This document shows, in pieces, positions 1-9,277 of a DNA stretch of 64,000 nt. The notes beneath the pieces are model-generated. The model ran no database searches. It worked only from the letters and a program-made list of their open reading frames with translations, and had not been told where the DNA came from. The stretch spans positions 3,224,001 to 3,288,000 of the forward strand of contig NZ_CP159253.1 of NCBI RefSeq assembly GCF_040438645.1, written 5' to 3'. A program made the translations under genes and the position numbers. Source of the DNA: Mesorhizobium sp. WSM2240 (GTDB taxonomy: Bacteria; Pseudomonadota; Alphaproteobacteria; Rhizobiales; Rhizobiaceae). The first letter of the stretch is position 1. Every line of letters begins with the position of its first letter.

Positions 1-1137
1 GACGCTGCGGACCTGGCCGACCAGTCCATGGCCGGAAATCCGCTCGCTCAGCATCTGCGCGAAATAAGGCCCGGTGTCGGTCTTGACCCGTTCTATCAGC
101 CCTTCCCGCTCGATGATTTCAAGATTCTTGAGAGCGACCGCACAGGCCACCGGATGACCGGAATAGGTATAGCCGTGATAGAACTCGCCGCCCTTCTCGA
201 CCAGCGTGGAGGCGATCCTGTCGCCGACCAGCAGCGCCGAAAGCGGCTGGTAACCCGAGGTCAGCGCCTTGGCGGTGGTGATCGTATCCGGCTCGATGCC
301 GAAGGTCTGGGCGGCGAACCATTCGCCCGTCCGGCCATAACCGGTGATGACCTCGTCGAGCATCAGCAGCACGTCATATTTGCGGCAGATACGCTGGATT
401 TCCGGCCAATAGCTCGCCGGCGGGATCTTTACGCCGCCCGCTCCCATGATCGGCTCGCCGATGAAGGCGGCGACATTATCTGCTCCGGCTTCCAGGATGG
501 CGTCCTCGACGGCTTTGGCCGCGCGCACGCCGAAATCGTGGTCGCTTTCGCCCGGCAGCACGAGCTCATACGCGTAGGGCATCATCACATGGACGATGTT
601 GGGAACCGCCCCGCCAAGCTGGCTGTGCATGCCGTCCATGCCACCGAGCGACGTTCCCGCCACTGTGGAGCCGTGATAGGCCATGGTCCGCGAGATGATG
701 CGGTTCTTCTGGGGCTTGCCTTCGAGCACCCAGTAGTGGCGGACCAGCCGCAGCGCCGTGTCGTTGGCCTCCGATCCGGACGAGCCGTAAAACACCTGAT
801 TGATGTTCGTCGGCGCGATCTCGGCAAGCTTCCTTGCAAGCAGAACCGGCGTCGGCGTCGAGCATTTGAAGAAGGAATTGTAATAGGGAAGCTCCTTCAT
901 CTGCGCATAGGCGGCCTCAGCGAGTTCGTTGCGGCCGTAGCCGATGTTCACGCACCAAAGGCCGGCCATGCCGTCGAGCAGCTCATTGCCCTCCGAATCA
1001 TAGATGAACGGCCCGTCGGCACGGGTGATCATGCGGCTGCCAGCGCCGCGCAATTCCTTGTGGTCCGTGAACGGGTGAATGTGATGGGCGGAGTCGATCG
1101 CCTGCAGCTGCGACAGCGAATAATTCTGGTAAGTCAT
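1..1137 (-). CDS. Class III PLP aminotransferase, C-terminus cut by window edge
   Basis: A fold-type I aminotransferase that moves an amino group between an amine or omega-amino acid and a 2-oxo acid in the cytoplasm. The 379 visible codons start with MTYQNYSLSQLQAIDSAHHI. They contain the PLP-phosphate loop GSSGSEAN (residues 118-125), the cofactor-binding Asp in LMLDEVITGYGRTG, and the Schiff-base Lys290 in TTAKALTSGY. About 75 residues of a usual ~455 should lie beyond position 1. The N-terminal HHIHPFTD segment resembles putrescine- or beta-alanine-pyruvate aminotransferases. The substrate cannot be fixed from sequence. It is the left-most of four minus-strand genes ahead of the divergent methyltransferase operon, with an MFS transporter 207 bp upstream, so it may handle an imported amine. 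Confidence 0.9.
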   Translation of the reverse strand, partial: MTYQNYSLSQLQAIDSAHHIHPFTDHKELRGAGSRMITRADGPFIYDSEGNELLDGMAGLWCVNIGYGRNELAEAAYAQMKELPYYNSFFKCSTPTPVLLARKLAEIAPTNINQVFYGSSGSEANDTALRLVRHYWVLEGKPQKNRIISRTMAYHGSTVAGTSLGGMDGMHSQLGGAVPNIVHVMMPYAYELVLPGESDHDFGVRAAKAVEDAILEAGADNVAAFIGEPIMGAGGVKIPPASYWPEIQRICRKYDVLLMLDEVITGYGRTGEWFAAQTFGIEPDTITTAKALTSGYQPLSALLVGDRIASTLVEKGGEFYHGYTYSGHPVACAVALKNLEIIEREGLIERVKTDTGPYFAQMLSERISGHGLVGQVRSV

Positions 1138-1344
1138 GGAGTTGTTCCTTCCAGTTGAATCGATCCGGCAACAGCCGGGATGGAATTCAACGGAAGGCGG
1201 GCGGCGAATAGCCGATGCGGGCGCAAAGCCGCAGCAGCTCGGCATGCAGCGTCCGCCGCGAGGGCGTCACGGCGCTGGTCGGCCTTGCAGGATAAGCCAT
1301 GGAAGCGAGCATCACGGCAGTCTAGTCGACGTTTCAGTCCGCGT

Positions 1345-2508
1345 TCAAGCCGGACCGCGACGGACGCTGCTGGCGATCGCCAGGGCGAGGCACAGCACGC
1401 CAAGCAAAATCGGCAGTCCGCGCGTACCCAGAACATCCATTGCAGCGCCCGTTGCGGGCGGCACCGTGATGCCGCCAATGCCCCACATCAGCGAAAACGC
1501 CGCATTGCCCGCGACCAGCATCGCGCCTGAGAATTTCTCGCCGAGTTCGATGATCGTCATTGTGTAGATGCCGTAGGAGACGGCGCCCCAGACAAACACG
1601 AACGGCCAGACAAGCGGCGTCTCGATGAGGAAGGGCAGCGCGGCGCATCCGAGTGCCGCCGCCCAGGTGCAGGCGAGCCGCACGCTTCGCGCCGTCAGCC
1701 GCTCCGCAAGCAGGCCTAGCGGCACCTGCAGGGCGATGTTGCCGGCGATCATCACTGAAAGCAGCGCAGCCATCGTGGCTTCGGCGATGCCGTATTCAAT
1801 CCCGTACACAGGCAGCAGCGCAAGCACGCCCTGTTCGAAGCCCGCGGCCACAACGACGGCAAACAGGAGCAGCCAGGCGAGCGGCACAAAACCGAGTACG
1901 GAAACCTGATGGCCGGTCTCGTCGAACTTCGGCAACCGCTTGAGCACCAAAGCCAGGCAGGCGCCGCAAACGACAAAAGCGACGATCCCGACGAGAAACG
2001 GCGGCCAGCCATACGAGCCAACGGCGAGCAGGCACAGCGGACCGGCCGCGAACCCAGCCGAGATGATGGTCGTATAGACGCCCATGACACGGCCGCGCCG
2101 TGCCGGCGGCGCAAGCGCAATCATCCAGACTTCGCTCAGGACGTAGAGCGGATTGGTCACCAGACCGAGCAGGAAACGGAGAAGGAACCAGGCATAGACG
2201 TCCTGCGTCCACCCGATCAAAGCAAGCGTCACGGCCGAGAGGACCGCGCAGCTCAGCGCCGTCCGCCCCGCGCCGAAACGCCGGGCAAGCCAGGGAACGA
2301 GCGGCGAGGAAACGATGAACCCTATCGGCGTCATCGCTGCCGACAGGCCGATCAGGCTCGGCGAAATGCCTTGGCGCTGCAGGATGAAGCTCAGCAGTGG
2401 ATATGTCAGGCCCTGTGCGATGGCGAACACCGAAACCGTCGCGATGACGCCGGCAATGGCGGCCCAGTCCGCCCTGGCTTCGCTGCCGCTGGATTCCGTC
2501 GCGACCAT
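1345..2508 (-). CDS. MFS transporter
   Basis: An inner-membrane major facilitator of 387 residues, a normal length for about 12 transmembrane helices. Hydrophobic segments run throughout, for example VIATVSVFAIAQGLTYPLLS near the N-terminus. Loop motifs such as WLARRFGAGRTAL and PPARRGRVMGVYTTI are typical MFS inter-helix loops. Overall it resembles YcaD-like permeases, whose substrates are poorly known. It lies between the aminotransferase and a DUF72 gene on the same strand, with 118 bp on the upstream side. Context suggests uptake or efflux of an amine or amino acid, which is inference only. Confidence 0.85.
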   Translation of the reverse strand: MVATESSGSEARADWAAIAGVIATVSVFAIAQGLTYPLLSFILQRQGISPSLIGLSAAMTPIGFIVSSPLVPWLARRFGAGRTALSCAVLSAVTLALIGWTQDVYAWFLLRFLLGLVTNPLYVLSEVWMIALAPPARRGRVMGVYTTIISAGFAAGPLCLLAVGSYGWPPFLVGIVAFVVCGACLALVLKRLPKFDETGHQVSVLGFVPLAWLLLFAVVVAAGFEQGVLALLPVYGIEYGIAEATMAALLSVMIAGNIALQVPLGLLAERLTARSVRLACTWAAALGCAALPFLIETPLVWPFVFVWGAVSYGIYTMTIIELGEKFSGAMLVAGNAAFSLMWGIGGITVPPATGAAMDVLGTRGLPILLGVLCLALAIASSVRRGPA

Positions 2509-2626
2509 GGTTGTTTTCCACTAAAAAGCCGGGCGTGCGCCAGCGGCCGGACGGTCCTGCTACCGGTTTCGAAACGGGAACGGAAGTGCCGGACCGGAAA
2601 ACCCTTTGCACCAGCGCGTCGAGGGA

Positions 2627-3391
2627 TCAGTCCTTGCCCAGAAGCGCCAGCAGCTTTTCCGCATCGGCGGGCGCTGCGCTCTTCACGTCATTGTCGAAGA
2701 AGCACCACACGTCGCGGCCCTCTCGAAACCACTTCCGGATGTGCTTCGCCCAGCCCTTGAGCGCGGCATCGGAATAGCTGCCATGGTAGCGGCCGCTCGG
2801 CCCATGGTTGCGGACATAGACCCAGTCCGCCGTCACCTCCAGGGGCGCGGGAGCAGACGCATGATCGGAGAGACAGAGCGAGATATTGTGGTCGCGCAAC
2901 AGATCGAAAACCGACGCCTCATACCAACTCGCATGACGAAACTCGAAGCAGTAGCGGCGCGACCGCTTCAGCCTCTTCAGGAATGTCGCCAGGCGTTCGC
3001 GGTCGGCGCGCATCTGCGGCGGAAGCTGGAAGAGAACGGGTCCGGCCTTATGCCGAAGCAGGTCGATTCGGTCATCAAGCAGCTTCAACGAATTGTCATC
3101 CACCAGAAGCCGCTTGAAATGGGTGAGGAAGCGCGACGCCTTCCAGGTGAAGCGGAACTCGTCCGGCGTGGTGTCGAACCAGCCCTGCACTGCCTTCGGC
3201 GTCGGCGTTCGGTAGAACGGCGCATTCAACTCGGTGGCGCCGAAGCGCGAGGCATAGTAGCTGAGCGCATCCTTCTTCCGCACTCCCTGCGGATAGAACG
3301 GACCCCACCAATCGGCGTAGTGCCAGCCGGAGGTGCCGATGCGCAGTTCGCCGGCGCGATTACCCGTCGCTTTCTTCCTAGCTTTGTCCAT
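2627..3391 (-). CDS. DUF72 domain protein (YecE-like)
   Basis: A predicted cytoplasmic TIM-barrel protein of 254 residues in the DUF72/YecE family, whose biochemical role is not established. Recognisable family blocks are RIGTSGWHYADWWGPFYP near the N-terminus, RFTWKASRFLTHFKR, and CFEFRHASWY, with a FFDNDVKSAAP-type ending. A TTG at 3409 would add six residues, but the ATG at 3391 looks the more natural start; neither has a strong ribosome site. It sits between the MFS transporter and the SolA-like oxidase on the same strand. Nothing in the sequence ties it to methyl metabolism. Confidence 0.85.
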   Translation of the reverse strand: MDKARKKATGNRAGELRIGTSGWHYADWWGPFYPQGVRKKDALSYYASRFGATELNAPFYRTPTPKAVQGWFDTTPDEFRFTWKASRFLTHFKRLLVDDNSLKLLDDRIDLLRHKAGPVLFQLPPQMRADRERLATFLKRLKRSRRYCFEFRHASWYEASVFDLLRDHNISLCLSDHASAPAPLEVTADWVYVRNHGPSGRYHGSYSDAALKGWAKHIRKWFREGRDVWCFFDNDVKSAAPADAEKLLALLGKD

Positions 3392-3430
3392 TGACGATGA
3401 ACGCGGCAACCACCGATTGGTGGCAGCCGT

Positions 3431-4561
3431 TCAGCCAGCAAACCGCCCGATCGCAAACCGGCTAATGTCGTGCCGCGTCCGGCCGTCGATCGCCAGATCG
3501 GCCAGCACCTCGCCGATGACGCTCGCGAACTTGTAGCCATGGCCCGAGCAGGGCGACGCGATGACGATGCGCGGGTCGGCTGGCGAAAGATCGATGACGA
3601 AATCCTCGTCCGGCGTCTTCGTATAGATGCATGTGCGCATCTTCTTGAGCGAGCCGGCGGCCGCCGGCAGATAGTCTTCGAGGAAATCGTGCATCCGCTT
3701 CTCGTCGGCCGGGCCCGCGTCCTGTCTGGCGTCGCCAGCCTGCGTCCAAGTTCCGCTGCCATGGTGCGAGGCGCATTTGAAGCCGCTGCCCGAGAAATCC
3801 GGAAAGCCGTAGGCGATGTCGTGTTCGCCATCGATTATGAATACCGGCAATTTGCCCAGGCGCACCGCGTCGGGTTCGCGCGGCTCGAACCAGCACAGCA
3901 CCTGCCGGCTGAGCGTCAGGTGCGGCTTCAATTCGGGAACGAGTTCCGCGATCCATGGGCCGGCGGCGATCACCGCGCTTGCGGCTTCGATCACGCGATC
4001 CTGCAGCACGATCCGCACGCCGCTAGAGGTCGGTTCGACGCCAAGCACAGGCGTGTTCACGAGCATTTCCGCGCCCGCCGCCCTTGCCAGCTTCAGATGC
4101 AACGAATTGGCGAGTTCCGGCTGCAGGAAACCGCCATCAGGCTGCCACACGGCAGAATAGTCGTTCGGCAGCGTGAATTGCGGATGACGCTTTGCGATCT
4201 CGCCTGCGGCGAGCACTTCATGCTCCAGGCCATGCATCTGGCTTGCTGCCAGCGACCCCTCGACGATGACGCTGCCCGGTTTGCCGATTTCGAGGACGCC
4301 GGTGACGGTCAGCACCTTTTCTTCGGCGAGCCGTTCCAGTTCTCGCCAGTTCTCATAGGCGCGCCGGGCGAGCGGCACGTAACTGGGATGCTCGAAATAG
4401 CCGAGCCGTATCGCGCGGGACTCGCCATGCGACGAGCCGCGGTCATGGCCGGGCTCGAATTGCTCAATTCCCAGAACCCGCTTTCCCCGTCGCGAAAGAT
4501 GGAACAGCGATGCACTTCCCATCGCGCCCAGGCCGATGACAACAACATCATAGGCGGTCAA
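3431..4561 (-). CDS. solA: Monomeric sarcosine oxidase / N-methyl-L-tryptophan oxidase family
   Basis: A flavoenzyme that oxidises an N-methyl amino acid to the amine plus formaldehyde and hydrogen peroxide. Its 376 residues match the usual length. The N-terminal Rossmann motif is VVVIGLGAMGSA, followed by the flavin-site segment RGSSHGESRAIRLGY. Cys311 in RTCIYTKTPDEDFV is placed as the cysteine that carries covalent FAD in MSOX/SolA, and Lys262 matches the oxygen-activating lysine. The C-terminal GHGYKFASVIGEVLADL block is also typical. It is divergent from the mttB-1 operon, with 116 bp between starts, so the two may share control. Sarcosine, N-methyltryptophan or pipecolate cannot be told apart by eye. 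Confidence 0.88.
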   Translation of the reverse strand: MTAYDVVVIGLGAMGSASLFHLSRRGKRVLGIEQFEPGHDRGSSHGESRAIRLGYFEHPSYVPLARRAYENWRELERLAEEKVLTVTGVLEIGKPGSVIVEGSLAASQMHGLEHEVLAAGEIAKRHPQFTLPNDYSAVWQPDGGFLQPELANSLHLKLARAAGAEMLVNTPVLGVEPTSSGVRIVLQDRVIEAASAVIAAGPWIAELVPELKPHLTLSRQVLCWFEPREPDAVRLGKLPVFIIDGEHDIAYGFPDFSGSGFKCASHHGSGTWTQAGDARQDAGPADEKRMHDFLEDYLPAAAGSLKKMRTCIYTKTPDEDFVIDLSPADPRIVIASPCSGHGYKFASVIGEVLADLAIDGRTRHDISRFAIGRFAG

Positions 4562-4677
4562 TCCGCTTCCCCTCCGGCATGTCGCTTCCCTCGCGCTAGT
4601 GGTCGCCGCCTCCGCAATGATGGCGAGACCGCCGGTCCATTATGCCGTCGAAATCCCGCATTGCCACGAGGAAGTCC

Positions 4678-6252
4678 ATGACCGCTGCCCTTCATCCCGC
4701 CGAACAGGCGCCCGCCGGCCGCGCCCGCCACGGCGGACGTGCCGGCAAGCGCGCAGGCGGCGGATCGGCCTTCGAGCAGCCGCCCTTCCGCCAGCTGAAG
4801 ATTCCGTTCGCCCCGACGAAGATCATTTCCGACGATCAGCTCGAATCGATCCACCTCGCATCGCTGCGAGTGCTCAAGGAGATCGGCGTCGACGTGCTGC
4901 ACGATGAGGCGCGCCGCATCATGAAGGCTCATGGCGCAGATGTGCGCGAGGGCAGCGAGCGCGTTCGCTTCGACAGCGACATGATCCTGGAACTAATCGC
5001 GCATTGCCCGTCCGAATTCACGCTGCATGCCCGCAATCCCGAGCACAATGTCCGTTTTGGGGGCAACAATCTCGTCCTGTCACAGATGGCGTCGGCGCCG
5101 AATTGCTCCGACCTCGACCGCGGCCGCCGGCCAGGCAATCAGGAGGATTTCCGCAACTTCCTGAAACTGGCGCAGATCCACAACATCCTGAATACCACCG
5201 GCGGCTATCCCGTCGAGCCGGTGGATATCCATCCGTCGGTGCGCCATCTCGAATGCATCCGCGATCTGGCGACGCTGACCGACAAGGTGTTTCACATCTA
5301 TTCGCTAGGCAAGGAGCGCAATGTCGACGGCATCGAGATCGCCCGCATCGCTCGCGGCATTTCCCGCGAGCAGCTGCAGGATGAGCCGTCGGTCTACACC
5401 ATCATCAACACCAATTCGCCGCTAAAGCTCGACATTCCTATGCTGGAAGGCATCATCCAGATGTCGGGCAATGGCCAGGTCGTCATCGTCACGCCCTTCA
5501 CACTGTCGGGCGCCATGGCTCCGGTCACCATCGCCGGCGCACTTGTGCAGCAGAATGCCGAAGCGCTGTCCGGTATCGCCTTCGCTCAGATGGTGAAAAA
5601 GGGCGCGCCTGTCGGCTACGGTGGCTTTACCTCCAATGTCGACATGAAGTCGGGCGCGCCGGCTTTCGGCACGCCGGAATACATGAAGGCGCAACTGGTC
5701 GGCGGCCAACTGGCGCGCCGCTACAATATCCCCTACCGCACTTCCAATACATGCGCCGCCAATGCAGTCGACGCGCAGGCTGCCTATGAGAGCGTGTTCT
5801 CGCTATGGGGCGCGATTCAGGCGGGCGCCAACTTCATGCTGCATGGCGCAGGCTGGCTCGAAGGTGGGCTTCGCTGCTCCTACGAAAAGACGATCCTCGA
5901 CATCGATCTCCTGCAGATGGTGGCGGAGTTCCTGACGCCGCTCGACCTGTCGGAGAACGCGCTGGCGGTCGATGCCATCCGCGATGTCGGGCCAGGCGGG
6001 CATTTCTTCGGTACCCAACATACGCAGGACCGCTACAAGACCGCTTTCTATTCGCCGATCATTTCGGACTGGCGCAACTTCGAGACCTGGGCGGAAGCCG
6101 GTTCGCCCACGGCCGCGGAAAAAGCCAATCGCATCTGGAAAGAGCGGTTGGCGACCTACGAAAAGCCCTACATGGACCCGGCAATCGCCGAGGAGTTGGA
6201 TGCCTTTGTCGAAAAGCGCCGGCTCGAAGGCGGCGCGCCGACGGATTTTTGA
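4678..6252 (+). CDS. MttB-family (trimethylamine methyltransferase-like) protein 1, non-pyrrolysine
   Basis: A 524-residue TIM-barrel methyltransferase of the MttB superfamily (COG5598). Members move a methyl group from a quaternary amine to a cob(I)alamin-bound corrinoid protein; the non-pyrrolysine branch includes glycine-betaine, proline-betaine and carnitine enzymes. Supporting blocks are LTDKVFHIYSLGKERN, INTNSPLKLD, VIVTPFTLSGAMAPVT, and the C-terminal CAANAVDAQAAYES and GAGWLEGGL. There is no in-frame TAG, so it is not pyrrolysine-dependent. The ATG at 4678 is chosen because GAGGAAG precedes it; an upstream ATG at 4642 lacks such a site. The N-terminal ~40 residues are Arg/Gly/Ala rich, as in the second copy. 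No corrinoid gene is adjacent, so it presumably uses the one at 22203. The substrate is unknown. Confidence 0.9.
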   Translation: MTAALHPAEQAPAGRARHGGRAGKRAGGGSAFEQPPFRQLKIPFAPTKIISDDQLESIHLASLRVLKEIGVDVLHDEARRIMKAHGADVREGSERVRFDSDMILELIAHCPSEFTLHARNPEHNVRFGGNNLVLSQMASAPNCSDLDRGRRPGNQEDFRNFLKLAQIHNILNTTGGYPVEPVDIHPSVRHLECIRDLATLTDKVFHIYSLGKERNVDGIEIARIARGISREQLQDEPSVYTIINTNSPLKLDIPMLEGIIQMSGNGQVVIVTPFTLSGAMAPVTIAGALVQQNAEALSGIAFAQMVKKGAPVGYGGFTSNVDMKSGAPAFGTPEYMKAQLVGGQLARRYNIPYRTSNTCAANAVDAQAAYESVFSLWGAIQAGANFMLHGAGWLEGGLRCSYEKTILDIDLLQMVAEFLTPLDLSENALAVDAIRDVGPGGHFFGTQHTQDRYKTAFYSPIISDWRNFETWAEAGSPTAAEKANRIWKERLATYEKPYMDPAIAEELDAFVEKRRLEGGAPTDF

Positions 6253-6260
6253 GGTTTGAA

Positions 6261-6644
6261 ATGAAGATGAAGCCAATCAACGCCCCGGACGCCCCGCAAC
6301 CGCTGGGCGGCTATGTCCAGGCGATGGAAGTCACCGGCGCGACGCGAATTCTCTATATCAGCGGCCAGATTCCGGAGACGATCGACGGCAAGGTGCCCGA
6401 ACGCTTCGAGGATCAGGCGCGCCTGGTCTGGCGGAACGTCATTGCGCAGTTGCACGCCGCCGACATGACGCTCGACAACCTGGTCAAGGTGACCATCTTC
6501 CTGTCCGACCGGCAGTATACCGCCGACTACCGCAAAGTCCAGCAGGAGGTGCTCCAAGGCCGGCTGATCGGGCTGACGACGATCATCACCGGCATTTTCG
6601 ACGAAAAATGGCTGCTGGAGATCGAAGCCATCGCCGCCGCCTGA
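6261..6644 (+). CDS. RidA/YjgF-family protein
   Basis: A small cytoplasmic protein of 127 residues in the Rid superfamily. RidA proper hydrolyses reactive enamine/imine intermediates to ketones plus ammonia; other subfamilies have different or unknown activities. The sequence keeps the family core ILYISGQIPE, LVWRNVIAQLHAA and LVKVTIFLSDR, but the end (WLLEIEAIAAA) differs from archetypal RidA, so the catalytic Arg cannot be assigned. It begins 8 bp after the mttB-1 stop and is followed after 47 bp by an amine-oxidising flavoprotein. A role in clearing imines made during amine oxidation is plausible but inferred. Confidence 0.85.
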   Translation: MKMKPINAPDAPQPLGGYVQAMEVTGATRILYISGQIPETIDGKVPERFEDQARLVWRNVIAQLHAADMTLDNLVKVTIFLSDRQYTADYRKVQQEVLQGRLIGLTTIITGIFDEKWLLEIEAIAAA

Positions 6645-6691
6645 CCGGCCTCATTTCCTGAATCGATTTACGCACAAACGGACGCAATTTC

Positions 6692-9268
6692 ATGAAATCC
6701 CACGCAAAAGCGGTTGTCATCGGCGGCGGCGTCGTCGGCGCTTCGGTTCTCTTCCACCTTGCCAGGGCCGGCTGGACCGACGTCATGTTGATCGAGCGCT
6801 CGGAACTGACCTCGGGCTCATCCTGGCATGCAGCAGGCGGCTTCCATACCCTGAACGGCGATCCCAATGTCGCCAAGCTCCAGGCCTACACCGTGCAACT
6901 GTACAAGGAACTGGAGGAGATTTCCGGACAGTCCTGTGGCCTGCATCTCACCGGCGGTGTGATGATGGCCGACACGCCGGAGCGTATGGATTTCCTGCGC
7001 CTGACCCATGCCAAGGGCCGCTATCTCGGCATGGAGACCGAGTTGATCACGCCATCCGAGGCCAAGGCGATGTTCCCGCTGATGGACGAGACGAATTTCG
7101 TCGGCGCCATGTGGGATCCTGTCGAGGGCCATCTCGATCCGTCGGGCACCACACATGCTTACGCCAAGGCGGCGAAGAAGCTCGGCGCCGAAATCGTGCT
7201 GCGCAACCGGGTCGTAGAGCTTACGCAAGAGGTCGACGGCACCTGGAACGTCATCACCGAGCAAGGCACGGTGAAGGCCGAGCATGTCGTGAATTGCGGC
7301 GGCCTGTGGGCGCGCGAGATCGGCCGCATGGCCGGGCTGGAACTGCCGGTGCTCGCGATGGAGCACATGTATCTGCTGACAGAGCCGATGCCGGAGGTCG
7401 AGGAATTCAACCGCTCGACCGGCCGCGAGATGATCGGCGTCATCGACTTCAAGGGCGAGATCTATACCCGGCAGGAGCGCAACGGAGTTTTGCTCGGCAC
7501 CTACGAGAAAGCGGCCAAGCCGTGGTCGCCGGTGGAAACGCCGTGGAGCTTCGGCCATGAATTGCTGGCGCCCGATCTCGATCGCATTGCGCCGTCGCTG
7601 GAAGTCGGCTTCCGCCATTTTCCGGGCATCGAGAAAGCTGGCATCAAGCAGATCATCAACGGCCCCTTCACCTTCGCGCCTGATGGCAACCCGCTGGTCG
7701 GCCCGGTGCAGGGCCTGACCAATTACTGGACCGCCTGCGCCGTCATGGCGGGTTTTTCGCAGGGCGGCGGCGTCGGCCTGGCGCTGTCCAACTGGATGGT
7801 GCACGGCGATCCCGGCTTCGACGTCTGGGGCATGGACGTTGCCCGCTTCGGTGAATGGGCGACGCTGCGCTACACCAACGCCAAGGTGCGCGAAAACTAT
7901 TCTCGCCGCTTCTCGATCCGCTTTCCTAATGAGGAGCTGCCGGCGGCCAGGCCGGCGCAGACGACGCCACTCTACGATACGATGGTGGCAAACAACGCGA
8001 TCATGGGTGATAGCTGGGGTCTCGAAACTCCGCTCTGGTTCGCGCCGAAGGGCACGGAACCCAAGGACATTGTGTCTTTCCATCGCTCCAACGATTTCGA
8101 GCATGTCGGCAATGAAGTGCGCGCGACGCGTGAGCGCGTCGGCGTCACCGAAATCGCCAATTTCGCGAAATACGAAGTCGCCGGACCGGGCGCGGAGGAT
8201 TTCCTCAACCGGCTGATGACCAACCGTATGCCGAAGGCCGGACGCATCGTGCTTACGCCGATGCTGAACGAGTTCGGCAGGCTGATCGGCGACTTCACGA
8301 TCGCCAAAGCGGCGGAAGAGCGCTTCATGATCTTTGGTTCTTCCGCCGCGCAGAAATACCATATGCGCTGGTTCGAACGGCACCTGCCCAAGGACGGCTC
8401 GGTCCGGCTGCACCGCTTCGACCAGACGCTGGTGGGGCTGTCTATCGCCGGCCCACGCGCTCGCGATGTGCTAGCCAAGCTGGTCGATGCCGATGTCTCG
8501 AACAAGGCGTTCCGTTTCATGGACTTCCGCGAGATGGCGGTCGGCGGCGCGCCCTGCATGGTTAACCGCGTCACCTATACCGGCGATCTCGGTTACGAAA
8601 TCTGGATGGCGCCGGCCTATCAGCGGCTGGTCTATGCGGCGATCAAGCAGGCCGGTGAGGAATTCGGCATCGTCGATTTTGGCATGCGCGCGCTGCTGTC
8701 GATGCGGCTCGAGAAGAACTTTCCGACATGGTTCCGCGAGTTGCGGCCGATCTACGGCGTGTTCGAAGGTTCGATGGACCGCTTCATCAAGCTGGACAAG
8801 AACGATTTCATCGGCCGCGAGCAGGCGGCCAAGGAGCAGGCGGAAGGCCCGAAACTGCGCCGCGTTTCCTTCGTGGTCGATGCCGTCGATGCCGATGTGA
8901 TGGGCGATGAGCCAATCTGGGCGAAGATTTCGACCGACTATGGCACGGTCGAGAAGCCGCACGGCTTCGGCGCGCCGCGGTTCGACACCGGCGGCAAAGA
9001 GGTACGCGGGTCGGTAGCGGCCAACGGCAATGATTCCTCCGGCATCCGCGGCATTGTCGATGGAGATTGGCGGGTGGTCGGCTGGGTCACGTCCGGCGGC
9101 TACGCGCACTACGTCCAGAAATCCATGGCGCAGGGCTATGTCCCGGCAGCCCTTGCCGAAAACGAGAGCGAGGGCATGTTCGAGATCGAGATTCTCGGGC
9201 GCCGGCGGCCGGCCCGCATCAACATTGCCCCGCCCTTCGACCCGAGCGGCGAAAAGATGCGAAGCTGA
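6692..9268 (+). CDS. FAD-dependent dimethylglycine/sarcosine dehydrogenase-like, GcvT fusion (copy 1)
   Basis: An 858-residue fusion of an N-terminal DAO-type FAD domain and a C-terminal GcvT-like folate domain, the layout of dimethylglycine and sarcosine dehydrogenases. These oxidise an N-methyl group and pass the one-carbon unit to THF as methylene-THF. The dinucleotide motif GGGVVG is at residues 11-16. WHAAG at 45-49 carries His46, the position of the covalent flavin His in relatives. The C-terminal half has the GcvT signature pieces YTGDLGYEIWM and DFGMRALLSMRLEKNF. It lies in the mttB-1 operon and could act on the product of MttB demethylation. Substrate choice is inferred. Confidence 0.88.
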   Translation: MKSHAKAVVIGGGVVGASVLFHLARAGWTDVMLIERSELTSGSSWHAAGGFHTLNGDPNVAKLQAYTVQLYKELEEISGQSCGLHLTGGVMMADTPERMDFLRLTHAKGRYLGMETELITPSEAKAMFPLMDETNFVGAMWDPVEGHLDPSGTTHAYAKAAKKLGAEIVLRNRVVELTQEVDGTWNVITEQGTVKAEHVVNCGGLWAREIGRMAGLELPVLAMEHMYLLTEPMPEVEEFNRSTGREMIGVIDFKGEIYTRQERNGVLLGTYEKAAKPWSPVETPWSFGHELLAPDLDRIAPSLEVGFRHFPGIEKAGIKQIINGPFTFAPDGNPLVGPVQGLTNYWTACAVMAGFSQGGGVGLALSNWMVHGDPGFDVWGMDVARFGEWATLRYTNAKVRENYSRRFSIRFPNEELPAARPAQTTPLYDTMVANNAIMGDSWGLETPLWFAPKGTEPKDIVSFHRSNDFEHVGNEVRATRERVGVTEIANFAKYEVAGPGAEDFLNRLMTNRMPKAGRIVLTPMLNEFGRLIGDFTIAKAAEERFMIFGSSAAQKYHMRWFERHLPKDGSVRLHRFDQTLVGLSIAGPRARDVLAKLVDADVSNKAFRFMDFREMAVGGAPCMVNRVTYTGDLGYEIWMAPAYQRLVYAAIKQAGEEFGIVDFGMRALLSMRLEKNFPTWFRELRPIYGVFEGSMDRFIKLDKNDFIGREQAAKEQAEGPKLRRVSFVVDAVDADVMGDEPIWAKISTDYGTVEKPHGFGAPRFDTGGKEVRGSVAANGNDSSGIRGIVDGDWRVVGWVTSGGYAHYVQKSMAQGYVPAALAENESEGMFEIEILGRRRPARINIAPPFDPSGEKMRS

Positions 9269-9277
9269 GATATTGCG

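Noticed and set aside
28..1158. Long plus-strand open frame at the left edge
   Set aside because: It is antisense to a clearly recognisable aminotransferase; long antisense frames are common in GC-rich DNA.
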